Positions 8,396 to 16,181 of a DNA stretch of 35,613 bases are shown piece by piece; the first letter of the stretch is position 1; every line of letters starts with the position of its first letter. The translations under genes were made by a program, and so were the position numbers. Source of the stretch: Oscillospiraceae bacterium. GTDB taxonomy: Bacteria; Bacillota; Clostridia; Oscillospirales; Acutalibacteraceae. The notes below the pieces were generated by a model. That model did not search any database and had not been told where the DNA came from. It saw only the letters and a program-made list of their open reading frames with translations. The DNA lies in assembly GCA_019422905.1 (NCBI GenBank), contig JAHZCM010000006.1, positions 1 through 35,613 on the forward strand, written 5' to 3'.

Positions 8396-10198
8396 TTATT
8401 CGTCCAATTTCAGGACCGCCATAAACGCCTCCTGCGGCACCTCTACGGTGCCGAGCTGGCGCATGCGCTTCTTGCCTTCCTTCTGCTTTTCGAGCAGCTT
8501 CTTTTTACGGGTGATATCGCCGCCGTAGCACTTCGCGAGCACGTCCTTGCGCATGGCCTTGACCGTCTCGCGCGCGATGATCTTGCCCCCGATGCAGGCC
8601 TGCACCGGCACCTCAAAGAGCTGGCGCGGGATCTTTTCCTTGAGCTTTTCCACCATCTTGCGTGCTCTGGGATACGCCTTATCGGCATGGATGATGAACG
8701 ACAGCGCGTCCACCACCTCGCCGTTGAGCATGATGTCGAGCTTGACAAGGCTGCTCTTCGCGTAGCCCATCAGCTCATAGTCGAACGACGCATAGCCGCG
8801 CGTGCGGGATTTCAGCGCGTCGAAGAAGTCATAGACAATCTCGTTCAGGGGCAGCTCATAATGGATATCTACGCGGTCGGTGTCGAGATACTTCATATCC
8901 TTGAACACGCCGCGGCGCTCCTGGCAGAGCTCCATGATGTTGGCGACAAATTCGCTTGGCGAGTAAATATGCGCGTTCGTAATCGGCTCCTCGGCAAGCT
9001 GGATCAGCGCGGGATCCGGATAGTTCGTCGGGTTATCAATGGAAAGCACCGTGCCGTCCGTCTTTGTGATGTGATAGACGACGCTCGGCGCGGTCGTGAT
9101 CAGATCGAGATTATATTCGCGCTCCAGCCGCTCCTGAATGATCTCCATGTGCAGAAGCCCCAGAAAGCCGCAGCGGAAGCCAAAGCCCAGCGCCACGGAG
9201 GTTTCCGGCTCAAAGGTCAGGGAGGCGTCGTTGAGCTGCAGCTTTTCGAGCGCGTCCCGAAGGTCGGTATAGTGCGCGCCGTCCGCCGGATAGATGCCGC
9301 AGAAAACCATCGGCTGCACCGCGCGGTAGCCCGGCAGCGGCTCCTTCGCGGGGTTATCCGCGCGCGTGACCGTATCGCCGACGCGCGCATCCCGCACGTT
9401 TTTGATCGACGCGGTGATATAGCCGACCTGCCCGGCGGATAGGCAGTCCGCCGGCTCCAGAGACGTAGCGCGCAGATAGCCGCACTCGACAACCGTGAAT
9501 TCGCTGCCTACCGCCATCATGCGGATTGTGTCGCCCGGATGCACGCTGCCCTCCTTAATGCGTACATAGGCGATCACGCCCTTATATGCGTCGTAGTAGG
9601 AGTCAAAGATCAGCGCCTGCAACGGCGCGTCCGGATCGCCCTCCGGCGCAGGGATATCGGTGACGATTTTTTCCATGACCGCCTTGATGTTCACGCCGGT
9701 CTTTGCGCTGATACGCGGCGCGTCCTCGGCGGGGATGCCGATCACGTCCTCGATCTCCGCCGCCACGCGGTCGGGGTCCGCGGAAATCAGATCAATTTTA
9801 TTCAAAACCGGCACAATCTCCAGCCCGGCGTCCACCGCGAGATAGGTGTTCGCAAGCGTCTGCGCCTCGATGCCCTGCGAGGCGTCGACAACGAGTACCG
9901 CGCCCTCACAGGCCGCGAGTGAGCGGGAGACCTCGTAGTTGAAATCCACATGGCCGGGTGTATCGATCAGGTTAAACGTATAGTCCTCGCCGTCGGCGGC
10001 GCGGTAAACGAGCGTCACAGCGTGCGCCTTAATCGTGATGCCGCGCTCGCGTTCAAGCTCCATATTGTCGAGCAGCTGGTCCTCCATGTCGCGCAGGGCA
10101 ACCGTCTGCGTCTGCTCCAAAATACGGTCGGCCAGCGTGCTCTTGCCGTGGTCGATATGCGCAATGATGCTGAAATTCCGGATTTTGCTCTGTTCCAA
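8396..10198 (-). CDS. lepA: Elongation factor 4 (LepA), back-translocating GTPase
   Basis: A 600-residue translational GTPase that acts on stalled or mistranslocated ribosomes and affects 30S assembly. The G1 motif AHIDHGKST is at residues 13-21, followed by the switch region RERGIT, G3 DTPGHVDF and G4 NKID; the C-terminal LepA-specific domain reads through YADKAYPRARK-like sequence (seen as HADKAYPRAR) and ends LKLDE. The open frame extends upstream, but the natural start is TTG at 10198 after AAGAGG: this gives MEQSKIRNFSIIAHIDHG, which matches the family N-terminus and length of about 600. It has its own promoter and is divergent from a GNAT gene. Confidence 0.96.
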   Translation of the reverse strand: MEQSKIRNFSIIAHIDHGKSTLADRILEQTQTVALRDMEDQLLDNMELERERGITIKAHAVTLVYRAADGEDYTFNLIDTPGHVDFNYEVSRSLAACEGAVLVVDASQGIEAQTLANTYLAVDAGLEIVPVLNKIDLISADPDRVAAEIEDVIGIPAEDAPRISAKTGVNIKAVMEKIVTDIPAPEGDPDAPLQALIFDSYYDAYKGVIAYVRIKEGSVHPGDTIRMMAVGSEFTVVECGYLRATSLEPADCLSAGQVGYITASIKNVRDARVGDTVTRADNPAKEPLPGYRAVQPMVFCGIYPADGAHYTDLRDALEKLQLNDASLTFEPETSVALGFGFRCGFLGLLHMEIIQERLEREYNLDLITTAPSVVYHITKTDGTVLSIDNPTNYPDPALIQLAEEPITNAHIYSPSEFVANIMELCQERRGVFKDMKYLDTDRVDIHYELPLNEIVYDFFDALKSRTRGYASFDYELMGYAKSSLVKLDIMLNGEVVDALSFIIHADKAYPRARKMVEKLKEKIPRQLFEVPVQACIGGKIIARETVKAMRKDVLAKCYGGDITRKKKLLEKQKEGKKRMRQLGTVEVPQEAFMAVLKLDE

Positions 10199-10218
10199 TG
10201 TAAACCATCCTCTTTGCA

Positions 10219-10239
10219 AGTATACATAGTTTAGTATAC
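10219..10239. repeat. AGTATAC direct repeats upstream of lepA
   Basis: AGTATAC occurs at 10219-10225 and 10233-10239; each contains the palindrome GTATAC. One copy forms the predicted lepA -10 box and the other lies near its transcription start, so a dimeric repressor could bind here. Speculative. Confidence 0.3.
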
Positions 10240-10261
10240 CATTTTCCGTCCCCTTCCGCAA
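10233..10261 (-). promoter_or_regulatory. Predicted lepA promoter
   Basis: On the minus strand TTGCGG (10256-10261), 17 bases, TATACT (10233-10238), about 35 bases upstream of the TTG start. Confidence 0.6.
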
Positions 10262-10302
10262 GATAAGATTCGCGCCGTTTATGTCGGGAAATGCCCGCGC
10301 GG

Positions 10303-10332
10303 TTGACCGGAGCAAAACCGCTGTGGTATAAT
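10303..10332 (+). promoter_or_regulatory. Predicted promoter of the GNAT gene
   Basis: TTGACC (10303-10308), 18-base spacer, perfect TATAAT (10327-10332), 45 bases before the ATG at 10377. Confidence 0.65.
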
Positions 10333-10376
10333 TTCAGCACACATGAAAAACAGCCGGACGGAAAGGACTTGCCGCT

Positions 10377-10937
10377 ATGCGCAAAGACAAAGCATGGGAA
10401 AAGGACGGGTATGTCATACGGCCCGTGCAGCCAAAAGACGCAGAACCCTACTACGATCAAAACTACAACCCGCTGGACCGGGAAGTTGCCCGCATGACCG
10501 GCTCCAGGACCTCGTTCACACGAGACGAGGTGCTTTCCTTTTTTCAACAATGTCTGGACGACGAGGACCGGTACTTCTTTCTGATTCTCGCGCCGGACGG
10601 CCGCATTATCGGGGAAAGCGTGATCAATGAAATCGATTGGACCGCGCGCTGCGCGAATTTCCGCATCGGCCTTTTCCATCCTGCCGAACGGGGAAAAGGC
10701 ATCGGCACGTGGGCTGTGGAAACGGCCCGTGACTTTGCATTTGAAGCCTTGAAGCTGCACCGGTTGGAGCTCGACGTATATTCCTTCAATCCGCGGGCGG
10801 AAAACGTGTATTTGAAGGCCGGGTTCCGGCGCGAGGGCATACGCCGGGAGGCCGTTTTTCTCGACGGGCAATACGCCGACGATATTCTCATGTCTATTTT
10901 GGAAGACGAGTGGAAAGCCATTAAAAGACCCGGATAA
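10377..10937 (+). CDS. GNAT-family N-acetyltransferase (RimJ/RimL type)
   Basis: A 186-residue acetyl-CoA-dependent acetyltransferase. The acetyl-CoA loop is seen in the ERGKGIG stretch (about 102-108), followed by the helix and the LELDVYSFNPRAENVYLKAGF region typical of the Acetyltransf_3 (RimJ/RimL) group, which acetylate protein N-termini, amino acids or antibiotics. The ATG at 10377 follows AAAGGA. It is a single gene with its own promoter, divergent from lepA. Substrate unknown. Confidence 0.87.
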   Translation: MRKDKAWEKDGYVIRPVQPKDAEPYYDQNYNPLDREVARMTGSRTSFTRDEVLSFFQQCLDDEDRYFFLILAPDGRIIGESVINEIDWTARCANFRIGLFHPAERGKGIGTWAVETARDFAFEALKLHRLELDVYSFNPRAENVYLKAGFRREGIRREAVFLDGQYADDILMSILEDEWKAIKRPG

Positions 10938-10997
10938 CCGCATCGCCCGCCATCAGCGGCCTGCCGGACAACCGGCACACAGCAGGCCAAAAAGGGA

Positions 10998-11027
10998 TTG
11001 CGCGAAACGGCCCCGACGTGGTATCAT
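10998..11027 (+). promoter_or_regulatory. Predicted promoter of the rsmE gene run
   Basis: TTGCGC (10998-11003), 18 bases, TATCAT (11022-11027), 34 bases before the rsmE ATG. Moderate match. Confidence 0.45.
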
Positions 11028-11060
11028 ATGAAAACAGAGTATTGGGAAAGGAGAGCCTTT

Positions 11061-11798
11061 ATGCCGAGATTTTTTACGGCCGCCGTACAATTCGATGACG
11101 CGCGGCAAAACGGCTCCGCCGTTCTGGGCGGCGAGGACGGCCGCCATATCGCCCGCGCGCTGCGCATGCGGCCCGGCGAAGCGCTGACGCTCTGCGACGG
11201 CGCAGGCTTTGACTACGACGGGGAAATCGAGCGCATTGAGGGGGACACGGTGACGGTGCGCGTCCTGCAAAAAAGGCGGAATGCAAGCGAGCCCTCCCTG
11301 CGCGTGACGCTGTATCCCGGCGTGCCGAAGGGAGACAAGCTGGAGCTTGTGGTGCAAAAGGCGACGGAGCTCGGCGCGGCGGAAATCACGCCGGTGCTGA
11401 CCGCCCGCAGCGTCTCCCGGCCCGATACGAAATCCGCGGCAAAGAAGCAGGAGCGCCTGCAGCGCATCGCGCTGGAGGCCGCAAAGCAAAGCGGCCGCGG
11501 CGCGGTACCGCAAATCGGCGCAATGACCGGCTTCCGCGACGCCGTCCGTGCGGCTAAGGGCACAAAAATCCTGTTTTACGAGGGCGGCGGCGCGCCGCTC
11601 GCCGCCTGCCTGCCCGAAGGCCAAAACGAGGTTTCCGTTTTTATCGGCCCGGAGGGTGGTTTTGACGCGGAAGAAGTGGAATTTGCCAAGGCAAACGGTG
11701 TACAGACGGCGACGCTCGGGCCGCGCATCCTGCGCACCGAGACCGCCCCGCTCGCCGCGCTTGCTGTTTTGATGTTTATGACGGGGAACATGGAATGA
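11061..11798 (+). CDS. rsmE: 16S rRNA (uracil-1498-N3)-methyltransferase RsmE
   Basis: A 245-residue SPOUT-class methyltransferase that uses SAM to methylate U1498 of 16S rRNA. An N-terminal PUA-like domain (1-75) contains HIARALRMRPGE; the knotted SPOUT domain ends with the diagnostic GPEGGF (196-201) and LGPRILRTETA (219-229). The ATG at 11061 follows GGAAAGGAGAG; an upstream in-frame extension has no ribosome site. Its last four bases overlap the ATG of the next gene, so the two are translationally coupled. Confidence 0.95.
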   Translation: MPRFFTAAVQFDDARQNGSAVLGGEDGRHIARALRMRPGEALTLCDGAGFDYDGEIERIEGDTVTVRVLQKRRNASEPSLRVTLYPGVPKGDKLELVVQKATELGAAEITPVLTARSVSRPDTKSAAKKQERLQRIALEAAKQSGRGAVPQIGAMTGFRDAVRAAKGTKILFYEGGGAPLAACLPEGQNEVSVFIGPEGGFDAEEVEFAKANGVQTATLGPRILRTETAPLAALAVLMFMTGNME

Positions 11799-12517
11799 AA
11801 ACTGCACTCATCACGGGCGCTTCCGGCGAAATCGGCGCGGCGGTCGCCCAAAAATTTGCCGCGGCAGGCTGCGGCGTCGCCGTACACGGCGCAGCGCATT
11901 TTGAAAACGCGCGGTCCCTCGCCGCGGAGCTTCGCTCTGCCGGACACAACGCCTATGCGGTGCAGGGCGACCTTTCCGATCCGCTCTCCTGCGAGCGCGT
12001 CTGGAAGGAAAGCGAGGCGGCACTCGGGCATATCGACGTGCTCGTAAACGGCGCGGGCGCTTCGCTCGTCTGCTTTTTCGACGCGATGACGCCCGACGAA
12101 TGGAACCGGATCGTGAGCACGAACCTTTCCTCCGCCGTATACCTCTCCCAGCATGCGGCGCGCGCCATGCTCCGCCGCAAATCGGGCGCGATCGTCAATA
12201 TCTCCTCCATTTGGGGCGTGAGCGGCGCGGCAATGGAGGTCGCGTATTCGGCGGTGAAGGCCGGTATGCTCGGCATGACCCGCGCACTTGCGCTGGAGCT
12301 CGCGCCGTCCAACATCACGGTAAACGCCGTGGCGCCCGGATACATCGACACAAAGATGAACGCCCATCTCTCCGAAGCGGACAAGGCCGACCTGTGCCGG
12401 GATATCCCGCTTGGACGGGCCGGCACGCCGCAGGAGGTGGCCGCCGCCGTATGGTTTCTCGCGGAAAGCCCGTATATCACCGGCGAGACGCTCGTTGTCT
12501 CCGGCGGCTGGCGCTGA
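11795..12517 (+). CDS. SDR-family reductase, possibly EF-P 5-aminopentanone reductase (YmfI-like)
   Basis: A 240-residue short-chain dehydrogenase. The nucleotide motif is TGASGEIG (7-14), NGAG lies at 85-88, and the catalytic residues are Asn110, Ser138, Tyr151 and Lys155 (YSAVK). General appearance is FabG-like, but the SSIWG..GA..EVAYS stretch (137-152) resembles Firmicute YmfI proteins, which reduce the 5-aminopentanone group on elongation factor P. This is recall of a motif, not a search, so plain 3-oxoacyl-ACP or sugar reductase remains possible. It overlaps rsmE by four bases, placing it with a translation-related gene. Confidence 0.85.
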   Translation: MKTALITGASGEIGAAVAQKFAAAGCGVAVHGAAHFENARSLAAELRSAGHNAYAVQGDLSDPLSCERVWKESEAALGHIDVLVNGAGASLVCFFDAMTPDEWNRIVSTNLSSAVYLSQHAARAMLRRKSGAIVNISSIWGVSGAAMEVAYSAVKAGMLGMTRALALELAPSNITVNAVAPGYIDTKMNAHLSEADKADLCRDIPLGRAGTPQEVAAAVWFLAESPYITGETLVVSGGWR

Positions 12518-12578
12518 CGCATATTTTGCCCGCATCTGCAAAAGCTATTTCCATAAAATGCAGAAAGGATGGCTTTTT

Positions 12579-12752
12579 ATGGATTTATCCAAGCTCGATG
12601 CCGCGGCGCTCGCTTATTTTGAGTCTCTGACGCCGGCGATGAAGGAAAACATCATGCAGACCAGCGCGCAGCTCACCACAAAGAACGATCTGGAGCGCTA
12701 CGTGCAGAATTCGCTTTCCGGCCTGCCGGGTGTTACGGTCGAAACCGAATAA
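12579..12752 (+). CDS. Small hypothetical protein, 57 residues
   Basis: Not recognised. The ATG at 12579 follows AGAAAGGA at good spacing. The sequence begins MDLSKLDAAALAYFESL and is predicted to be mostly helical and acidic, with a short C-terminal GVTVETE strand. The pattern DAAALAYFESLTPAMKENIM resembles small Clostridia proteins that start with a repeat of helices, but I cannot name a family. It lies between the SDR gene and another unknown gene on the same strand, with gaps of 61 and 46 bases, inside the same run. Confidence 0.7.
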   Translation: MDLSKLDAAALAYFESLTPAMKENIMQTSAQLTTKNDLERYVQNSLSGLPGVTVETE

Positions 12753-12798
12753 CAGAGGATTCAGCCGCTTTTGCGGCCTACATAAAGAGGAAAACACT

Positions 12799-13254
12799 AT
12801 GGAGCAAAACCGAAAAATCGACGCATATTCCTTCGCGCTCGGCGTATGCGACGCCTTCTGCGAGGTCGTCCGTGCCGGCGTGAAGCGCATTGCCCTGAGC
12901 CACCCGTTCACCCCCAATGAGCTGGAAACGGTACTCGGCGGCGCGGATTTTCTCAATGCCTGCGCGGATATTGCCGAAAAATACGGCTGCAAGGCGTATT
13001 TTCTCAGGGAACCCGTGCTGACCGACCTTTTTCCCCTTTCCCTGAACCGGGGAAAGCAGAACGTCGTCTTTTACCGCGACCCCGCCGACCTCGCGGAGCT
13101 GCTTTCGATTCAGGCGGATAAAAACGCGCTGCAAGGCGCGGGTAAGTACCGCAGGGGAGCCCGGCGCGAAATCGCCGTCCGCTTCGGCCGCCTGCTCTCC
13201 TACAGCGAAGAGGCCATCGGGCGATACCTCGAACAGAATACGGAGCGCGAATAA
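12799..13254 (+). CDS. Conserved-looking hypothetical protein, 151 residues
   Basis: Not recognised. The ATG at 12799 follows AAAGAGG. The N-terminal half reads as alternating helix and strand (AYSFALGVCDAFCEVVRAG, then KRIALSHPF), suggesting a small alpha/beta fold; the C-terminus has a basic stretch (KYRRGARREIAVRFGR) and a helical acidic tail. There are cysteines at 18, 22, 56 and 65 but no metal-type spacing. It sits 20 bases before the SnoaL-like gene and is part of the rsmE-to-aroF run. Confidence 0.72.
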   Translation: MEQNRKIDAYSFALGVCDAFCEVVRAGVKRIALSHPFTPNELETVLGGADFLNACADIAEKYGCKAYFLREPVLTDLFPLSLNRGKQNVVFYRDPADLAELLSIQADKNALQGAGKYRRGARREIAVRFGRLLSYSEEAIGRYLEQNTERE

Positions 13255-13274
13255 GGCGCAGGAGGAAACACAAA

Positions 13275-13649
13275 ATGGATATCCGTCAATTCTGGGACGT
13301 CACACTCCGGCAAGACGCCGACCGTATGCGGCCCTTTTTCAGCAGCTCGGCACACATCAACTGGCACTGCACCAACGAGCGCTTCACCGTGGAGGAATAT
13401 ATACGGGCAAACTGCGAATATCCCGGCGAATGGACCGGCGCCGTCGAGCGGATTGAACAGGCCGGCAATACGCTTATCACGGCGGTGCGCGTCCATCCGG
13501 CGGACCGCGCGCAATCCTTCCATGTCGTATTCTTTTTCACACTTGTAAACGATAAAATCGCCGCGCTGGACGAATACTGGAGCGACGACAGTCCTGCGCC
13601 CCAGTGGCGGCAGGCTATGAAAATCGGAACACAAATCAAAAATCTATAA
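13275..13649 (+). CDS. SnoaL/NTF2-like fold protein
   Basis: A 124-residue single-domain protein. It starts MDIRQFWDVTLRQDADRMR, has the central HINWHCTNERFTVEEYIRA helix-strand pattern and ends with the FVVFFFTL-type strands and ALDEYWSDD, the usual layout of SnoaL-like/NTF2-fold proteins in Firmicutes. Members include isomerases and ligand-binding proteins, but many are uncharacterised. The ATG at 13275 follows GCAGGAGG. It lies 28 bases before the DAHP synthase gene. Confidence 0.75.
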   Translation: MDIRQFWDVTLRQDADRMRPFFSSSAHINWHCTNERFTVEEYIRANCEYPGEWTGAVERIEQAGNTLITAVRVHPADRAQSFHVVFFFTLVNDKIAALDEYWSDDSPAPQWRQAMKIGTQIKNL

Positions 13650-13677
13650 TTTATCTGCCCTAAAGGAGTCTTATCCC

Positions 13678-14709
13678 ATGTCCATGACCATTCAAAAAGA
13701 ACTGCCAAATCCCGCCGCGCTCAAGGCGCAGTTTCCGCTTCCCGAAGCGCTCCGGCGCATCAAGGAAAAGCGCGACCAGGAGATCGCGGCGGCTTTTCGC
13801 GGCGAATCCGATAAATTTCTCGTCATTGTCGGCCCCTGCTCCGCCGACAACGAGGACGCCGTCTGCGAATACCTGCACCGTCTCGCGCGCGTCAACGAGC
13901 AGGTCAAGGACAGGCTGATCGTGATTCCGCGCGTTTATACGAATAAGCCCCGCACCACCGGCGAGGGCTATAAGGGCATGCTGCACCAGCCCGATCCCGA
14001 CAAAGCGCCGGATCTGCTTGCCGGCATCATCGCCATCCGCAAGATGCACATGCGGGCCATTCTGGAAACCGGCCTCACCTGCGCGGACGAGATGCTCTAC
14101 CCCGAAAACCGCAGCTATCTTGACGATCTGCTTTCCTATGAGGCCATCGGCGCGCGGTCCGTGGAAAACCAGCAGCACCGTCTGACCGCCAGCGGCATGG
14201 ACATTCCGGCCGGTATGAAAAACCCCACCTCCGGCGATCTCTCCGTCATGATGAATTCGATCCGGGCCGCCCAGAGCGCGCACAACTTCATCTACCGCGG
14301 CTGCGATGTGATAACCACCGGCAATCCGCTCGCCCACGCAATCCTGCGCGGCGGCGTGGACAAATATGGCACAAATATCCCGAACTACCACTACGAGGAC
14401 CTCACGCGTCTCTGCGCGCTGTATGAAAAAAGCGGTCTCCAAAATGCCGCCTGCGTTGTGGATGCAAACCACTCGAATTCGGGCAAGCAGTTCAAAGAGC
14501 AGATCCGCATCGTCAGCGAGATCCTGCACAGCCGCGCGCACAACGACGGCGTGCACAGACTCGTCAAGGGCGTGATGATCGAGAGCTATCTGATCGAGGG
14601 CGCCCAGAAAATCAGCGACCACATGGTGCGCGGACAGTCCATCACCGATCCCTGCCTCGGCTGGGCGGACACGGAGCGGCTTCTGCTGACCATCGCAGAC
14701 CGCGTTTGA
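13678..14709 (+). CDS. aroF: 3-deoxy-7-phosphoheptulonate synthase (DAHP synthase, class I AroF/G/H type)
   Basis: Condenses phosphoenolpyruvate and erythrose 4-phosphate, the first step of the shikimate pathway. At 343 residues it has the length of the E. coli AroF/G/H type rather than the short Bacillus AroA type. Visible motifs are VGPCSADN near residue 51, PRVYTNKPRTTGEGYKG (PEP site) near 82, an ADEML stretch, and the metal-site DANHSNSGK. The ATG at 13678 follows AAAGGAG; a second ATG is six bases on. No T-box or Trp/Phe leader is seen upstream, so transcriptional control is not evident; feedback control by an aromatic amino acid is usual for the family. Confidence 0.95.
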   Translation: MSMTIQKELPNPAALKAQFPLPEALRRIKEKRDQEIAAAFRGESDKFLVIVGPCSADNEDAVCEYLHRLARVNEQVKDRLIVIPRVYTNKPRTTGEGYKGMLHQPDPDKAPDLLAGIIAIRKMHMRAILETGLTCADEMLYPENRSYLDDLLSYEAIGARSVENQQHRLTASGMDIPAGMKNPTSGDLSVMMNSIRAAQSAHNFIYRGCDVITTGNPLAHAILRGGVDKYGTNIPNYHYEDLTRLCALYEKSGLQNAACVVDANHSNSGKQFKEQIRIVSEILHSRAHNDGVHRLVKGVMIESYLIEGAQKISDHMVRGQSITDPCLGWADTERLLLTIADRV

Positions 14710-14802
14710 TACCGATCGCTTCCCCAAAATCAGGCGCAGGCACGCGCAGCGCCGAACCGCGCCAACCACCGCTATGCTTTGCAGAAAGGAAGTTTCTACA
14801 GC

Positions 14803-15333
14803 ATGAAATTATACGTCACACGGCACGGCGAAACACCGATGAACGCCGCGCGCCGCGTTTGCGGACGCACCGATCTGGATCTCACCGAAAAAGGCGTGCA
14901 GCAGGCCGTTGAAGCCGGCAAAAGCCTCGCGGGCTGCGGTATCCGGCGGATCATCGCCTCGCCCATGATCCGTGCGCAGCACACCGCCCGCCTGATTGCC
15001 GGGCAGATCGGCGTAGAGACGATTGAAACGGAAAACCGGCTGATCGAGCAGGATTACGGCATTTATGAAAACACCGACTGGGACGGCGCGGAGTTCAACG
15101 CGAACAAGCGGCAGTTTGCCGTGCGGTATCCGGGCGGCGAATCGATGCTTGACCTCGCCGGGCGGCTCTACCCCATGCTCGACGAGCTGAAAGCGCAGGG
15201 CGGCGCGCCGACGCTGCTCGTGTGCCACGGCGGCATCTGCCGCATGATCCGCACCTATTTCCTGGACGTGCCGAATGAGGACTACGCCGCATTCAAGCTC
15301 TCAAACTGCGCCGTGATGGAATTTGAGCTGTGA
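14803..15333 (+). CDS. Histidine phosphatase family protein (phosphoglycerate-mutase-like)
   Basis: A 176-residue enzyme of the histidine phosphatase superfamily. The RHG motif is TRHGE (6-10) with catalytic His8; the second catalytic histidine is in VCHGG near residue 144. SPMIRAQHTA and EQDYGIYEN are standard surrounding motifs. Its size suggests a broad phosphatase or an alpha-ribazole-phosphatase-like activity rather than a glycolytic mutase. The ATG at 14803 places MKLYVTRHGET at the N-terminus as in relatives; an ATG at 14779 is in frame but contains the ribosome site GAAAGGAAG. Last gene of the run; no clear terminator follows. Confidence 0.87.
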   Translation: MKLYVTRHGETPMNAARRVCGRTDLDLTEKGVQQAVEAGKSLAGCGIRRIIASPMIRAQHTARLIAGQIGVETIETENRLIEQDYGIYENTDWDGAEFNANKRQFAVRYPGGESMLDLAGRLYPMLDELKAQGGAPTLLVCHGGICRMIRTYFLDVPNEDYAAFKLSNCAVMEFEL

Positions 15334-15407
15334 CGCGGCTTTCACAGGAATCGTGTGCAGCCTTTCAAATCAGCGGCCTTGGATGTCAGCGTTTTTTAGC
15401 TTATTAA

Positions 15408-15422
15408 AAATAATAATTATTC
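15408..15422. promoter_or_regulatory. PerR/Fur-like inverted repeat upstream of rubrerythrin
   Basis: AAATAAT-A-ATTATTC matches the 7-1-7 PerR box TTATAAT-N-ATTATAA at 10 of 14 positions. It lies just upstream of the -35 box at 15433. Peroxide regulation of rubrerythrin is known in Clostridia; binding here is inferred. Confidence 0.35.
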
Positions 15423-15432
15423 TTATTTTCTC

Positions 15433-15461
15433 TTGCAAATTTCCATTTATAGGCGTATAAT
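15433..15461 (+). promoter_or_regulatory. Predicted rubrerythrin promoter
   Basis: TTGCAA (15433-15438), 17-base spacer, perfect TATAAT (15456-15461), within an AT-rich stretch, about 80 bases before the ATG at 15542, which has an AAGGAGG site. Confidence 0.75.
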
Positions 15462-15541
15462 GAGATTAGCAAATCGGGGTTGCGTATAAGGCAGCCCAAA
15501 AATGGAAAGAATGAAAGCAGAACGCAAGGAGGAAAATTGGT

Positions 15542-16077
15542 ATGAAAGACTTAAAGGGCACAAAAACCGAAGCGAACCTGATGGCGGCCTTTGCCGGTGA
15601 ATCGCAGGCCAGAAACAAGTACACCTACTACGCCTCGAAGGCCAAGAAAGACGGCTACGAGCAGATTGCGGAGCTTTTTACCGAGACCGCAAACAACGAG
15701 AAGGAGCACGCGAAGATCTGGTTTAAGCTCCTGCACGGCGGCACCATCGCGGACACCACGGAGAAGATGCAGCCGAGGGCGAGAATTACGAATGGACCGA
15801 CATGTATAAGCATTTTGCCGAGGATGCAAAAGCCGAGGGCTTTGACTACATCGCGATGCTGTTCGAGAAGGTTGCGGCGATTGAGAAGGAGCACGAAGAG
15901 CGCTACAGAAAGCTGCTCTCGAATATCGAAGAGGGTGTCGTTTTCTCCAGAGACGGCGATATGGTTTGGATTTGCAGGAACTGCGGCCATATCCACATCG
16001 GCAAGGACGCGCCGGAGGTATGCCCGGTATGCGCGCACCCGAAGGCTTATTTTGAGCTTCGCGCGCAGAATTACTGA
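15542..16077 (+). pseudogene. rbr: Rubrerythrin, interrupted by a frameshift near 15765
   Basis: Rubrerythrin is a cytoplasmic peroxide reductase with a diiron four-helix domain and a rubredoxin domain. The first frame gives 74 normal residues (AGESQARNKYTYY with Glu20, NNEKEHAKIW with Glu53 and His56, up to DTTE) and then goes off frame. The next frame carries AAEGENYEWTDMY, IEKEHEERY and the rubredoxin cysteines CRNC and CPVC to a stop at 16077. Between TTE and AAEG the family has four residues (often NLKA or NLKD) but only five bases remain, which fits loss of seven bases. Restored length would be about 180 residues. Both halves are well kept, so the break is recent or a sequencing/assembly error. 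No slippery site suggests programmed shifting. Confidence 0.88.
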
Positions 16078-16113
16078 GCCTCGCACAAAAATTCACACGG
16101 AAAACACACACGC

Positions 16114-16143
16114 AAAAAGGGAACGCCGCGGCGTTCCCTTTTT
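16114..16143. terminator. Bidirectional terminator between rubrerythrin and the MATE gene
   Basis: GGGAACGCC and GGCGTTCCC form a perfect stem with A5 before and T5 after it, so it can stop transcription from both the plus-strand rubrerythrin and the minus-strand transporter, which converge here. Confidence 0.9.
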
Positions 16144-16181
16144 CATTTTGTGCTGGCGGCGGGCTTTCTCCCCGCCGGTTT

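Noticed and set aside
15334..15400. Terminator after the histidine phosphatase
   Set aside because: GGCT-CACA/TGTG-GCC can pair only with internal loops, and the T-run at 15391 is not next to a stem; too weak to call.
15755..15780. Programmed frameshift in rubrerythrin
   Set aside because: There is no slippery heptamer, and the family is not known to use frameshifting; the gap geometry fits a deletion better.
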